The notes: generated from the letters alone by a model not told the origin. DNA of 64,000 nucleotides from Chryseobacterium sp. JV274 (GCF_903969135.1 NZ_LR824569.1:3431001-3495000), one strand, 5' to 3'; positions 50,079 to 59,418 are shown, numbered from the stretch's first letter. Made by a program: numbers and translations.

Positions 50079-52664
50079 TTGGCCAAAACCGTCCTCAAAA
50101 ATATATTACAAATTTTAATTATCCTAATTTTTAACAATTTTTTAGCACAGAAAACTCCTGAAAAATTGCCTAAAAATGCGGTTAATGATACTATTTCCAA
50201 AAAGGATACCATAGTTGTAAAAAAAGAAACTTTGGATGATGTTCTTCGCACAAAAGCTGATGATCAGAGAAGAGATGTCCCTAAAAAGATGACTTTTCTG
50301 AACAAAAATGCGCAGGTGAAGTATCAGGATATGCAGATTGATGCAGACTATATTTCCATAGATGATAATAAAAATCTGATCTACGCCAGAGGAAAACAAG
50401 ATTCTTTAGGAAAAATTATTGAACCTGTAATTACAACACAGGCCGGGAAAAAATACGAAACCAACGAATTCAGCTATAACACAAAAACCAAACAGGCAAT
50501 TGCTTTCAATGCAAGAACAGAAGAAAGTGAAGGGGTAATTATAGCGCAGAAGACCAAAAAATATAACGACTCCGTATTCGCGATGAGAAAAGCGGATTAT
50601 ACCACGGATGATTATTTCATTAAGAAAAAAGATACCGCCGCGGATTATTTTATGAGAGCTTACAATATTAAGCTGATTAAAACCAAAACCAAATCCCAGA
50701 TCGTTACCGGGCCTATCCAGATGTTTATTGAGCAGGTTCCTACACCTCTTTACCTTCCTTTTGCTATTTTACCGTTTTCAGATAAAAGGGCAGCGGGTAT
50801 CCTGATTCCGAGTTTCGGGGAAAGGGAAGATGTAGGGTTTTTCCTTAATGGAATAGGGTATTACCAGCCAATTGGGGAACACTTTGACGTGAAGATTCTT
50901 GCTGATATTTATACCAAAGGAAGCTGGAATTTACGGCCTCAGGTAAATTATCAGAAGAAGTACCGTTATTCCGGAAACTTTACAGCGGATGTTGGAACCA
51001 TGGTAAGAGGTATTAAAGGTTTAGATGATTATACAAAGAACAGTACTTATAGAATAAACTGGACGCACTCCCAGGATTCTAAAGCCAATCCTTTTCTTAC
51101 ATTCAGTGCTTCTGTGGATATCGTAAGTACAAAGTTTTATAATAATCCTCTTAACAACAACTATATTTTCAACCAGAATGTATTGAATACCCAGCAGAAC
51201 TCTACGGTAACCCTTACCAAAAGATTTCTGAAACTTCCGGCAACAATTACAGGAACGGCTTCTTATTCACAAAACTTTGCAACAGGATTGGCAGACCTTC
51301 GTCTTCCACAGATGAACGTAGCAATTAACCAGTTTTATCTGTTTAAATCAAGAACGGGAATAAGACAGGGACTTCTTGAAAATATTACAGTGAATACAGG
51401 TTTCAACCTTACCAATTTTGTTAATACTCAGGAGAACGAACTGTTTAAAAAAGAAATGTGGGACAAAATGCAGACAGGTCTTAAAAACAATATTGCATTG
51501 GCTACCAATACCACAGTGGCAAAATATTTCACTTTCAGTTTAAGTGCGAATATCGACAATGCATTGACTACAAAAACATTGAACAGATTCTATGATCCGG
51601 TAAAGAATGTAACAGTAGATGAGATCAATAAGAACTTTACAGGATATTCTACATTCTCTACTTCTGCCAGTCTTCAGACCACCCTTTTCGGGATGATGAA
51701 ATTTAAAAAAGGATCTGCAGTAGAAGCAGTAAGACATATGATGACTCCAAGTGTAAGCTTCACCTATTCTCCGGATTTTTCAAGTCCTAATTTCGGATAT
51801 TATAAAAATTATTACAATGCAACCGGAGCGTTGACTCCTTATTCTATTTTCGAAAAAGGGATCATAGGAAGCCCGTCAAGTGGAATGCAGGGTGCTTTAG
51901 GTTTCAATATCGGTAACAATATCGAGATGAAAGTAAAGTCTAAGAGTGATTCCACAGGAGTGAAAAAAATCAAGATATTTGAATCTTTAAACCTTTCAGG
52001 AAGCTATAATTTCGCTGCTAATGACCACCCTTGGTCTGTATTCTCAATCAACGGACAGTCTTCATTCTTCAATAATAAACTTACGGTAAATACCAGTCTT
52101 GCGCTGGAGCCTTATAAAATAGATTTCTCTTCTGGTCAGGATTCAGGGGTAAGAACAGAACAGTTCGGGCACTTCAGTGTACAGGGATTCAATGTTCAGT
52201 TATCTTATCCTTTAAGCAGTGAGATTTTTGGAGAGAAAACAGATTATGCTAAAAAATATTCTTCAAAAGGAGAGATCCGAAATGAAAATTATTATTTTGA
52301 TGATGATCATTACGCCCATTTTGATCAGGCATGGACTTTAAACATCAGTGCTAATTATGCCTACTCAAAAGGACTGAGCAGATTTGCCAACAAAATTGCG
52401 TCCATAGGATTAGACGGGAGCCTTAAGTTGACTCCTTTCTGGAATATTACAGGAAGTACGCATTATGATATGGTAACAAAAGAATTGGCGTATACAAGAA
52501 TTGGTTTCTCAAGAGATCAGCGAAGTTTTACCATCAATTTCAACTGGGTGCCTTTCGGACAGTATAAAGTGTATGACTTCTTTATTGGTATAAAAGCCAA
52601 TATCTTAAGTGACGCACTGAAGTACAAAGACAGAAGCTTTACCCAGCCTAATGCACCTTTCTAA
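50079..52664 (+). CDS. lptD: LPS-assembly outer-membrane protein LptD
   Basis: An 861-residue LptD-type protein. The start is a TTG at 50079: it gives a signal peptide (AKTVLKNILQILIILIFNNFLAQ), and the next in-frame Met is about 70 residues in. The periplasmic OstA-like part includes NAQVKYQDMQIDADYISIDDNKN and ARTEESEGVI. The barrel ends YKVYDFFIGIKANILSDALK. LptD inserts lipopolysaccharide into the outer leaflet of the outer membrane. Divergent from the amidase; a RidA operon follows. Confidence 0.9.
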   Translation: MAKTVLKNILQILIILIFNNFLAQKTPEKLPKNAVNDTISKKDTIVVKKETLDDVLRTKADDQRRDVPKKMTFLNKNAQVKYQDMQIDADYISIDDNKNLIYARGKQDSLGKIIEPVITTQAGKKYETNEFSYNTKTKQAIAFNARTEESEGVIIAQKTKKYNDSVFAMRKADYTTDDYFIKKKDTAADYFMRAYNIKLIKTKTKSQIVTGPIQMFIEQVPTPLYLPFAILPFSDKRAAGILIPSFGEREDVGFFLNGIGYYQPIGEHFDVKILADIYTKGSWNLRPQVNYQKKYRYSGNFTADVGTMVRGIKGLDDYTKNSTYRINWTHSQDSKANPFLTFSASVDIVSTKFYNNPLNNNYIFNQNVLNTQQNSTVTLTKRFLKLPATITGTASYSQNFATGLADLRLPQMNVAINQFYLFKSRTGIRQGLLENITVNTGFNLTNFVNTQENELFKKEMWDKMQTGLKNNIALATNTTVAKYFTFSLSANIDNALTTKTLNRFYDPVKNVTVDEINKNFTGYSTFSTSASLQTTLFGMMKFKKGSAVEAVRHMMTPSVSFTYSPDFSSPNFGYYKNYYNATGALTPYSIFEKGIIGSPSSGMQGALGFNIGNNIEMKVKSKSDSTGVKKIKIFESLNLSGSYNFAANDHPWSVFSINGQSSFFNNKLTVNTSLALEPYKIDFSSGQDSGVRTEQFGHFSVQGFNVQLSYPLSSEIFGEKTDYAKKYSSKGEIRNENYYFDDDHYAHFDQAWTLNISANYAYSKGLSRFANKIASIGLDGSLKLTPFWNITGSTHYDMVTKELAYTRIGFSRDQRSFTINFNWVPFGQYKVYDFFIGIKANILSDALKYKDRSFTQPNAPF

Positions 52665-52694
52665 TATCAGATTGGCATTTGAGAATATAAATTT

Positions 52695-52702
52695 TATATT
52701 TG
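52695..52702 (+). promoter_or_regulatory. Promoter of the ridA operon
   Basis: TATATTTG at 52695-52702 is a -7 element and a TTG at 52672-52674 lies 20 bases upstream. Two tiny overlapping frames follow before ridA. Confidence 0.55.
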
Positions 52703-52720
52703 CAATCAAAATAAACTCTA

Positions 52721-52788
52721 ATGAAATCACTGCTGACAGGATTTTCTTACTGGCAAAAGTGATGGCATATGACCTTAGAAAAAAATAA
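52721..52788 (+). other. Two tiny coupled upstream ORFs before ridA
   Basis: ATG at 52721 encodes MKSLLTGFSYWQK then TGA (52760-52762). That TGA overlaps an ATG at 52762 that encodes MAYDLRKK then TAA (to 52788). Ten bases later ridA begins. The frames could be regulatory leader peptides or chance. No ribosome-binding evidence could be examined. Confidence 0.3.
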
Positions 52789-52797
52789 ATATCCGCT

Positions 52798-53178
52798 ATG
52801 AAACAAATAATCAACACAGTTAATGCACCTGCAGCTATCGGTCCTTATTCACAAGCTAATATGGCAAACGGAGTTTTGTATATCTCCGGACAGATTCCTG
52901 TAGATCCTGCAACTGGTAAATTGGTAGAAGGAATTGAAAAAGAAACACACCAGGTAATGAAAAACCTTGAGGCAATTCTTACTGAAGCCGGAATGACTTT
53001 CAAAAACGTTGTAAAAGCTACCATCTTCCTTAAGAGCATGGATGATTTTGCTGTAATGAATGATATCTATGCTTCTTACTTAGATTCAGAAAGCTATCCT
53101 GCCCGTGAAACAGTACAGGTTTCTTGCCTGCCTAAAAATGTGGATATCGAAATTTCTATGATCGCACATCAGGATTAA
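52798..53178 (+). CDS. ridA: RidA-family enamine/imine deaminase
   Basis: A 126-residue RidA/YjgF protein, normal length. It hydrolyses reactive 2-aminoacrylate-type enamines made by PLP enzymes. Visible motifs are AAIGPYSQANMANGVLYISGQIP, GIEKETHQVMKNLEAILTEAG, and SYPARETVQVSCLPKNVDIEI, with the active-site Arg in PARETV and the Glu in DIEIS. The stop overlaps the next ATG (TAATG), so the next gene is coupled. Confidence 0.95.
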   Translation: MKQIINTVNAPAAIGPYSQANMANGVLYISGQIPVDPATGKLVEGIEKETHQVMKNLEAILTEAGMTFKNVVKATIFLKSMDDFAVMNDIYASYLDSESYPARETVQVSCLPKNVDIEISMIAHQD

Positions 53179-53633
53179 TGAATTTTATAAGAAATACAAT
53201 TGCGGTTCTGGTAGGTCTTGGCATTGCAGGGCTTATTATTACTCTTGGTATAAGGGTTTTTCCGCAATGGGTTACTTTTGAGGCTTTTGCTCCGTTTGAG
53301 CACTGGCAGAGGTTTCTTTTCAGTATGAAAGATGATCAGGCGTTTTTTGGCTTCCTGTTGTTTATTTCCGGATTGGGAACTACTATTGGGGGCGTTGCAA
53401 CAGCCATCATCGTTAAATATGCTAAAGTAGCTTATGCTATTCTGATTGGTTTTATTATGCTCTTTATTGCTATGCTGGATGTGATTATATTTCCTTACCA
53501 TCCTACATTTTATAAGATCTCTATTTTCCTTACTTTTTTTCCGTTTTCCTGGATTGGAGGTAAGATTGTAGAAGTTATTTATGAGCGGAACAAGCAGAAA
53601 AGAATTGCTGAAAAAATGAATAAACCTAAATAA
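53178..53633 (+). CDS. Small four-helix membrane protein
   Basis: A 151-residue integral membrane protein with hydrophobic stretches at about 5-27, 56-78, 84-104 and 110-132, and a basic C-terminal tail (ERNKQKRIAEKMNKPK) that should face the cytoplasm. No family recognised. It is coupled to ridA by the overlapping stop/start TAATG. A role in the same pathway is not indicated by the sequence. Confidence 0.7.
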   Translation: MNFIRNTIAVLVGLGIAGLIITLGIRVFPQWVTFEAFAPFEHWQRFLFSMKDDQAFFGFLLFISGLGTTIGGVATAIIVKYAKVAYAILIGFIMLFIAMLDVIIFPYHPTFYKISIFLTFFPFSWIGGKIVEVIYERNKQKRIAEKMNKPK

Positions 53634-53640
53634 ATAATAA

Positions 53641-53670
53641 AAAACGCTGCAGATCTCTGCAGCGTTTTTT
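53641..53670. terminator. Bidirectional terminator after the ridA operon
   Basis: AAAACGCTGCAG (53641-53652) pairs perfectly with CTGCAGCGTTTT (53657-53668), loop 4 bases, with T-runs on both strands, so it also serves the minus-strand htrA gene. Confidence 0.85.
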
Positions 53671-53701
53671 GTTGATATGAAAAACTAATTTTGTCTTCTG
53701 A

Positions 53702-55237
53702 TTAAGGCATTTTGAATCCTCTCTGGTAATTTCTTCCGTAGTCGTCCATATATTTTATTTGTATAGTTCCTGTGAACTTATTCAATAAACTTTCCACATC
53801 TTTCTGTGAATTTACAGGTTTACCATTGATTTCTGTAATGATATAACCGTCTACAATTCCTGCTTTGGCCATTTCGCTTCCTTCTAAAACGTTTTTAGCA
53901 ATCACTCCGCTAGTTAAGCCGTAATATGCTTTCGTTCTTTCGTCAATGCTTTGGAATTCAGCTCCGATTTTTTCAGTTACGCTAAGATCTGCTTTTGTTC
54001 TCGTGGAAGTACCTCCTTTCTGGTCTCTAAGCGTTACAGTAGCCGTACCGTCTTTACCATTTCTGGAATAGGTTACCTGAACTTTATCACCAGGACGCTT
54101 GCTTCCGATTGACATTGAAAGATCAGCAAAGTCTGTGATATCGTAGTTGTCTACTTTGGTAATAATATCTCCTTTTTTCAATCCTGCATCTTCAGCACCA
54201 CTATTGTCACCAAATCCTGTAATATAAATTCCTGAACCTACTTTCAGACTCGTTTTAAACTGTTTGTTGTATGAAGTTACCAATTGGTCATTGGAAAGGT
54301 CCAGAGACTGAACGCCCAGGAATCCTCTCTGTACAATTCCGAATTTCTTGATATCCTCAACAATTTTTCTGGCTAAGTTAGAAGGAACAGCAAATCCGTA
54401 TCCCTGATAATATCCTGTAGTAGACTGGATCGCAGAGTTGATTCCGATAAGCTCCCCGTTAGTATTCACCAAAGCTCCTCCTGAGTTACCCGGGTTGATT
54501 GCAGCATCCGTTTGAATGAAACTCTCAATAGGATTAGTTGCTTTTCCCTGGCCTCCTAAAATTCCGATACCTCTTCCTTTTGCAGAAACAATACCTGCTG
54601 TTACCGTAGAATTTAATCCAAGTGGATTTCCTACTGCAAGTACCCATTGTCCTACGTCAATATTATCAGAATTTGCAAAATTTAAGTAAGGAAGACCTTT
54701 TTCTTCAATCTTTAGTAGTGAGATATCCGTATTTGGGTCAGTTCCTACCAGAGTTGCGATATATGATTTTTTATTGCTTAATACTACTTCCAGCTTATTG
54801 GCACCTGCTACCACGTGATTATTGGAGATGATGTACCCATCCGGAGAGATGATGACACCTGAACCCATTCCTGATGGCATATTGTCCGGGGTCTGTTGCT
54901 GCTTCTGTCTCTGCTGGCCCTGGCCTCTTCCCCCGAAAGGGTCTCCGAAGAAAAAGTCGAACAAGTCTTGTTCTGAAGCTCTGCTTGCTGTTCTGCTTTG
55001 GTAATTTTTGATGGTAACTACAGCCGGAACGGTTGTTTTGGCTGCCTTTACAAAATCGTCACCTACTGCCCCCGTATTCATTCCTGCGAATGAGGTGTTA
55101 GGTGCTGACGTTGTGAAGTAAGATTGATCTCCATTGTTGGAGCTGTGTCCTAAATATTGTATGGCTCCAACGGTAGTAGCTCCGGAAATAACTCCTACTA
55201 CTGCAAATGGTAATAGTTTTTTTAAAGTACTCTTCAT
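53702..55237 (-). CDS. degP: HtrA/DegP-type periplasmic serine protease
   Basis: A 511-residue HtrA protease with an N-terminal signal/anchor (PFAVVGVISGATTVGAIQYLG). The catalytic triad lies in ISNNHVV (His), NTDISLLKI (Asp) and INPGNSGGALVN (Ser). A Gly/Gln-rich loop (GRGQGQQRQKQQQ) sits before the protease domain. Two PDZ domains follow (about 320-415 and 430-510), with GFGDNSGAEDAGLKKGDIIT and MAKAGIVDGYIITEINGKPV. It handles misfolded envelope proteins. It ends at the bidirectional terminator. Confidence 0.95.
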   Translation of the reverse strand: MKSTLKKLLPFAVVGVISGATTVGAIQYLGHSSNNGDQSYFTTSAPNTSFAGMNTGAVGDDFVKAAKTTVPAVVTIKNYQSRTASRASEQDLFDFFFGDPFGGRGQGQQRQKQQQTPDNMPSGMGSGVIISPDGYIISNNHVVAGANKLEVVLSNKKSYIATLVGTDPNTDISLLKIEEKGLPYLNFANSDNIDVGQWVLAVGNPLGLNSTVTAGIVSAKGRGIGILGGQGKATNPIESFIQTDAAINPGNSGGALVNTNGELIGINSAIQSTTGYYQGYGFAVPSNLARKIVEDIKKFGIVQRGFLGVQSLDLSNDQLVTSYNKQFKTSLKVGSGIYITGFGDNSGAEDAGLKKGDIITKVDNYDITDFADLSMSIGSKRPGDKVQVTYSRNGKDGTATVTLRDQKGGTSTRTKADLSVTEKIGAEFQSIDERTKAYYGLTSGVIAKNVLEGSEMAKAGIVDGYIITEINGKPVNSQKDVESLLNKFTGTIQIKYMDDYGRNYQRGFKMP

Positions 55238-55558
55238 TGTATATCTTTCTTGTTTATTAATTAATTTCTATTTTATGTTTTTGAGTAAACAAATTTAATG
55301 TTAAATAAGTAAGCAATTAGTATGCTATGTTTCAATTTTAACTAAAATTTAACGGCTATTATGTCATTTTATGTCTTATGTCATAATTGTTAATGTCAAG
55401 GTTAACAAAACTTAAAAAAATATTAAAGAAAAAATGTCAGTTTGTAGGGTGTAAAATACATTCTGTTTTCCATTATTTATTACTAATTATTCAATGCTGG
55501 CCGCTCATTATTCATTACCTGTGATTTGTGTCATAAAGATACTTAATTCAAAAATGAT
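55238..55558. other. Non-coding region between htrA and trhO
   Basis: About 320 AT-rich bases. It must hold the htrA promoter (minus strand) but I found no exact TAnnTTTG for it. A -7 element for trhO is at 55559-55566. Confidence 0.5.
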
Positions 55559-55566
55559 TATCTTTG
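55559..55566 (+). promoter_or_regulatory. -7 promoter element for trhO
   Basis: TATCTTTG at 55559-55566 matches TAnnTTTG, 34 bases before the ATG at 55601. Confidence 0.55.
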
Positions 55567-55600
55567 CAAAAATTTTATTCTCACTTAAAACGTTTATAGC

Positions 55601-56962
55601 ATGCAACTGTATAACACCTTAAGCGCAGAAGAAAGAGCTCAACTTATTGATGAAGCCGGTAAAGACCGTCTTACTTTGTCTTTCTATGCGTATGCCAAAA
55701 TTGAAGATCCCAAAAAATTTCGCGACGAATTATTTATAGCCTGGAATGCCCTTGATGCACTTGGCCGTATTTATGTAGCAAAAGAAGGAATTAATGCTCA
55801 GATGAGTGTTCCTGCAGATCAGTTTGAGGCTTTTCGAAATACGCTTGAAGTTTATGATTTTATGAAAGGAATCCGTTTGAACGTCGCTGTTGATCAGGAT
55901 AACTATTCTTTTTTAAAATTGACAATTAAGGTTAGAAATAAAATTGTTGCTGACGGTTTGAACGACGAAACTTTTGATGTTACCAATAAAGGAATTCACT
56001 TAAAAGCACAGGAGTTCAATAATTTACTTGAAGATCCGAATACAATCGTTGTAGACTTCAGAAATCACTATGAAAGTGAAGTAGGACACTTTGAAGGAGC
56101 TATTACTCCGGATGTGGAAAACTTCAGAGAAAGCTTACCGATTATCAATGAACAGTTACAGGATTTTAAAGAAGATAAAAACCTTTTGATGTACTGTACC
56201 GGAGGTATCCGTTGCGAAAAAGCAAGTGCTTACTTCAAACATCAAGGCTTTAAAAATGTCTACCAATTGGAAGGAGGAATCATTGAGTATACCCGCCAGA
56301 TTAAAGAAGAAGGAATAGAGAGTAAATTTATAGGTAAAAACTTTGTATTTGACCACCGTTTAGGGGAAAGAATTACAGATGATATTATTTCACAGTGCCA
56401 CCAGTGTGGAAAACCTTGTGATAACCATACCAACTGTGCTAATGATGCATGCCACCTTCTGTTTATCCAGTGTGATGAGTGTAAAGCAATAATGGAGAAC
56501 TGCTGTTCTACAGAATGTCTGGATACTATACATCTGTCTTGGGACGAACAGGTGAAGCTAAGAAAAGGATTACAGGTTGGAAATAAAGTATTCAGAAAAG
56601 GGAAGTCTGATGCCTTGAAATTTAAAAATTCAGGTGATTTATCTGATAAACCTTTAGCAAAAGCAGAAACAAAGAATATACGCCAAAAAATTGCGGTTAA
56701 AAAAGAACTGATTGGAAAGGCAGAGCATTATTTCTCAAAATCAAAAATTGCACAGTTCTTAATTGAACATAAAGATTTGTCAGTTGGAGATAAAGTATTA
56801 ATTTCAGGTCCAACAACTGGAGAACAGGAAATTACTATTACTGAAATTTATGCAAATGGAGGTCCTTGTGAAATAGCAAAAATTGGAGATCAGATCACTT
56901 TCGAACTTCCATTCAGAGTTCGTTTATCTGATAAACTGTACAGAATTGTGCAAAACGCATAG
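55601..56962 (+). CDS. trhO: tRNA uridine-34 hydroxylase TrhO with an extra C-terminal domain
   Basis: A 453-residue protein. Residues 1-330 are TrhO (YceA), which hydroxylates tRNA U34 in an oxygen-dependent way: an N-terminal acylphosphatase-like part (FYAYAKIEDPKKFRDEL, YVAKEGINAQMSV), then rhodanese with the active loop CTGGIRCEK at Cys199-Lys207, then a Cys/His-rich zinc-like region (CHQCGKPCDNHTNC, CDECKAIMENCC). E. coli TrhO is about 350 residues. The extra ~100 residues contain VGDKVLISGPTTGEQEITITE and CEIAKIGDQITFELPF, which resemble the beta-barrel at the C-terminus of U32 peptidases such as TrhP. It has its own promoter. Confidence 0.9.
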   Translation: MQLYNTLSAEERAQLIDEAGKDRLTLSFYAYAKIEDPKKFRDELFIAWNALDALGRIYVAKEGINAQMSVPADQFEAFRNTLEVYDFMKGIRLNVAVDQDNYSFLKLTIKVRNKIVADGLNDETFDVTNKGIHLKAQEFNNLLEDPNTIVVDFRNHYESEVGHFEGAITPDVENFRESLPIINEQLQDFKEDKNLLMYCTGGIRCEKASAYFKHQGFKNVYQLEGGIIEYTRQIKEEGIESKFIGKNFVFDHRLGERITDDIISQCHQCGKPCDNHTNCANDACHLLFIQCDECKAIMENCCSTECLDTIHLSWDEQVKLRKGLQVGNKVFRKGKSDALKFKNSGDLSDKPLAKAETKNIRQKIAVKKELIGKAEHYFSKSKIAQFLIEHKDLSVGDKVLISGPTTGEQEITITEIYANGGPCEIAKIGDQITFELPFRVRLSDKLYRIVQNA

Positions 56963-57033
56963 TCAGGAATAAACGATAAAGCTGTGAAAGCTTGTCCGGT
57001 AAAAATTATTTCAGTTCTAAAAACTTAATAATT

Positions 57034-57609
57034 ATGCTAAAAGCTGAGCTTAGAAAAAAATATACCCAAAAAAGAAAAGCCTTGTCTTCTGATGAGGCTT
57101 TCTTGTTATCTGAAAAGATTTTTGAAAATTTTATTGATCACTTCAATCCTCAGGAAGGGGAAAAAGTACATGTTTTCATCCCAATTCCTGCAAGAAAAGA
57201 AATTGATACCCAAATCTTCATTCAGTATTTTTTGGCGAAGAATATACGTGTTTATGTTCCTAAAATTGTGGGTGATAGGCTTATTAGTATTGAAATCTTT
57301 GAAAATACTGTTTTTGAAACCAACAGCTGGGGTATTTCGGAGCCTGTTTCCAATGAAGATTCAGGTGAAAATAATTTTCAATATGTGATTACACCATTGC
57401 TGTACTGTGACAAAAATGGAAATAGAGTAGGATATGGGAAAGGTTTTTATGATGGATTATTCCAGCATATATCAGCATATACCAAAAAAATCGGAGTCAA
57501 TTACTTTGACCCCGATGAATATGTGGATGATGTCTGGGAAAATGATCTTCCTGTAGACTATTTAATTACTCCTACTGAAGTACTGTCTTTCTTAATCGGT
57601 GGGGAATAG
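57034..57609 (+). CDS. 5-formyltetrahydrofolate cyclo-ligase
   Basis: A 191-residue protein; the start at 57034 gives MLKAELRKKYTQKRKALS, while a TTG at 56992 would add an unlikely tail. It makes 5,10-methenyl-THF from 5-formyl-THF with ATP. The family motifs are LRKKYTQKRKAL, VFIPIPARKEIDT and the ATP/Mg region with PLLYCDKNGNRVGYGKGFYDGLF. Length is typical. The last 52 bases overlap the 3' end of the minus-strand lipoprotein gene, a tail-to-tail overlap. Confidence 0.92.
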   Translation: MLKAELRKKYTQKRKALSSDEAFLLSEKIFENFIDHFNPQEGEKVHVFIPIPARKEIDTQIFIQYFLAKNIRVYVPKIVGDRLISIEIFENTVFETNSWGISEPVSNEDSGENNFQYVITPLLYCDKNGNRVGYGKGFYDGLFQHISAYTKKIGVNYFDPDEYVDDVWENDLPVDYLITPTEVLSFLIGGE

Positions 57610-58139
57610 AAATCTAAAAAGTAGAATTTAAACTCTTTTTTGAGCTTGGAAGTAGACAGCAGTATATATTGTGCATTTTTTTCAAAGCTTCCCAGAGATC
57701 TGTTTTTATTATCAAAATATTCCACATTAAACTTGGCATAGTCCAGTGTGTCTTTTTTATAGAATTCTTTATAAACATTCAGGTTGCTCACCTTTGCTGT
57801 TTTTACTTTCATGCTATCCAGTTCTTTCAGTAATCTTTTAAATGTCAAAGAATCCGGTTTATGGAAATAACTTTCCATTTGTGAATAAATAACGGTATCT
57901 ATTTCTGTATTTCTGTTTCCGGACAGATAAAGAGTAGAAAGGTCAAAAAGTTCCTGAACTTTCTGTTTGGTAATAGAATTGATCGCCTGCATGCTGTCCA
58001 TCTGTACTGCAGGATAACTCTTTTCATTGTTGCTGTTTCGTAGCTTATCGAGGTCGCTTACCTCTGAGGTTTTATTATTACAAGCAATAAATAATGTCAG
58101 AAGTACGGTGAAAATTAAAAAATTACTTATTCTTTTCAT
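57558..58139 (-). CDS. Hypothetical lipoprotein, 193 residues
   Basis: A lipoprotein read from the ATG at 58139, giving signal MKRISNFLIFTVLLTLFIAC (Cys20); an ATG 11 codons upstream would place charged residues before the signal. The body is helical with many Asp/Lys/Ser and no family I recognise. Its start overlaps the stop of the upstream 58123 gene by 17 bases, so the two are translationally coupled. Its 3' end overlaps the folate gene by 52 bases. Confidence 0.7.
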   Translation of the reverse strand: MKRISNFLIFTVLLTLFIACNNKTSEVSDLDKLRNSNNEKSYPAVQMDSMQAINSITKQKVQELFDLSTLYLSGNRNTEIDTVIYSQMESYFHKPDSLTFKRLLKELDSMKVKTAKVSNLNVYKEFYKKDTLDYAKFNVEYFDNKNRSLGSFEKNAQYILLSTSKLKKEFKFYFLDFYSPPIKKDSTSVGVIK

Positions 58140-59304
58140 TTGTGGTAGCAATTTTAAATTTGATGGATACAATTTTACCTTTGTTATCCTTTTTCATTTC
58201 TATTACATTCAGATTTTTCAGTGAAGTTGTAGGAGTAGTGACCAGAGTGATGTATTTCTGTTTATCCAGTCTTTCTATTCCATAGGTGTCATTGTCATAT
58301 ACCTGATAAATTACAGCATTGCTGCTGATCAGGTTTTCCAGCTGATTTCTTTTCTGCTTGATAAGGGCAACCTGTTCATCCGGATTTCCTCCTTTGATGT
58401 CTTTTATCGAGAAATAGTACACGGCCATCTTGTAATCGTCCGGCTTTAGTTCTATTTTTTCCTCTTCAGGTGCATTCTCAAGGTTTCTGTTGACTTCCAG
58501 AGGCTCGTAGAAAGGAGCGCTGATACGCATTTTTAAATTTTTATCCTTAGTAGAATAATAAAAACACTCACCAGGTTTTATTTTATACATCAATGGAGAT
58601 TCGTTTTCCTTCACCACCATTATTTCTAAAGTGTTGATTACAGAAACTCCTCTATCTTTATCGATAAAACAATATTTATAAGTTTTCGAAAAAAGAACAT
58701 CTTTAAATCCCAAAAGACCGGTGATCGTAATTAAAACGGAAGTAACGAATGCCCAGGCGTTCTTTTTGAAGAAATTTTTCTTAGGTGGAACGGATGAAAT
58801 TTCAATTTTCTGAGCGGTATTGTTATTTTGGTTAACTTGCTGGTTATCAGTATTTGATTTTTGTAAATCAATGTTTTCTTGGGTGGTGTTTTCGGTTTTT
58901 CTAGGCTGAAATTCAGTTTTTGGAATATCAGGAGCTGTAGAAACTGTTTTTTCAAGTTCACTAAGATCTTCTTCTTCAGAATTTTCATTTTCCTGTAGCA
59001 ATTCACCCGCAAAAAGATGCAGCTTTTTGAACTCATACCAAGAGTCGTAACCTGCATAAATACTCAATAAATTGAGCATGTCTATCCTTGGTAATTTAGT
59101 AACCGGTGAACTTTTGAAATAGGTGTAAAATGACTTTTCACTGATGTTCCCTTTCGCTTTTTTACGCAGGTCTTCCTGAAAATATATAATATCAATACCC
59201 TTCCACTTGGATATATCATCCTGCGAAGGGGTATGTTCTTTTAAGTATTGACCCTGAACATCCTTTTTTAGCTGCTCAAAGTGTAATAGATCTAAATCTG
59301 TCAA
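58123..59304 (-). CDS. Membrane-anchored protein with HTH-like N-terminal and extracytoplasmic C-terminal domain
   Basis: A 393-residue protein that must start from TTG at 59304; an in-frame TAA lies a few codons upstream and the next Met is about 77 residues in. The N-terminal region (about 1-100) is a compact helical domain (DISKWKGIDIIYFQEDLRKKAKG, SFYTYFKSSPVTKLPRIDML) that may be a helix-turn-helix or scaffold. A Gln/Asn-rich linker (about 140-170) and one membrane helix (NAWAFVTSVLITITGLLGF, about 190-208) follow, with the rest outside. It is coupled to the downstream lipoprotein gene. Function unknown. Confidence 0.68.
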   Translation of the reverse strand: MTDLDLLHFEQLKKDVQGQYLKEHTPSQDDISKWKGIDIIYFQEDLRKKAKGNISEKSFYTYFKSSPVTKLPRIDMLNLLSIYAGYDSWYEFKKLHLFAGELLQENENSEEEDLSELEKTVSTAPDIPKTEFQPRKTENTTQENIDLQKSNTDNQQVNQNNNTAQKIEISSVPPKKNFFKKNAWAFVTSVLITITGLLGFKDVLFSKTYKYCFIDKDRGVSVINTLEIMVVKENESPLMYKIKPGECFYYSTKDKNLKMRISAPFYEPLEVNRNLENAPEEEKIELKPDDYKMAVYYFSIKDIKGGNPDEQVALIKQKRNQLENLISSNAVIYQVYDNDTYGIERLDKQKYITLVTTPTTSLKNLNVIEMKKDNKGKIVSIKFKIATTNEKNK

Positions 59305-59410
59305 TTTTTCAAAAAATAATTAAATTGTTGATTATCAGCTATGTTTTTTTGTAAAACTATTTTACAAAGGTATTACAATTATTTTTCATAAACAAATTTT
59401 CTAACTGCTA

Positions 59411-59418
59411 TACCTTTG
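59411..59418 (+). promoter_or_regulatory. -7 promoter element for the alanine-rich lipoprotein
   Basis: TACCTTTG at 59411-59418 matches TAnnTTTG, 69 bases before the ATG; the AT-rich leader is longer than usual here. Confidence 0.5.
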
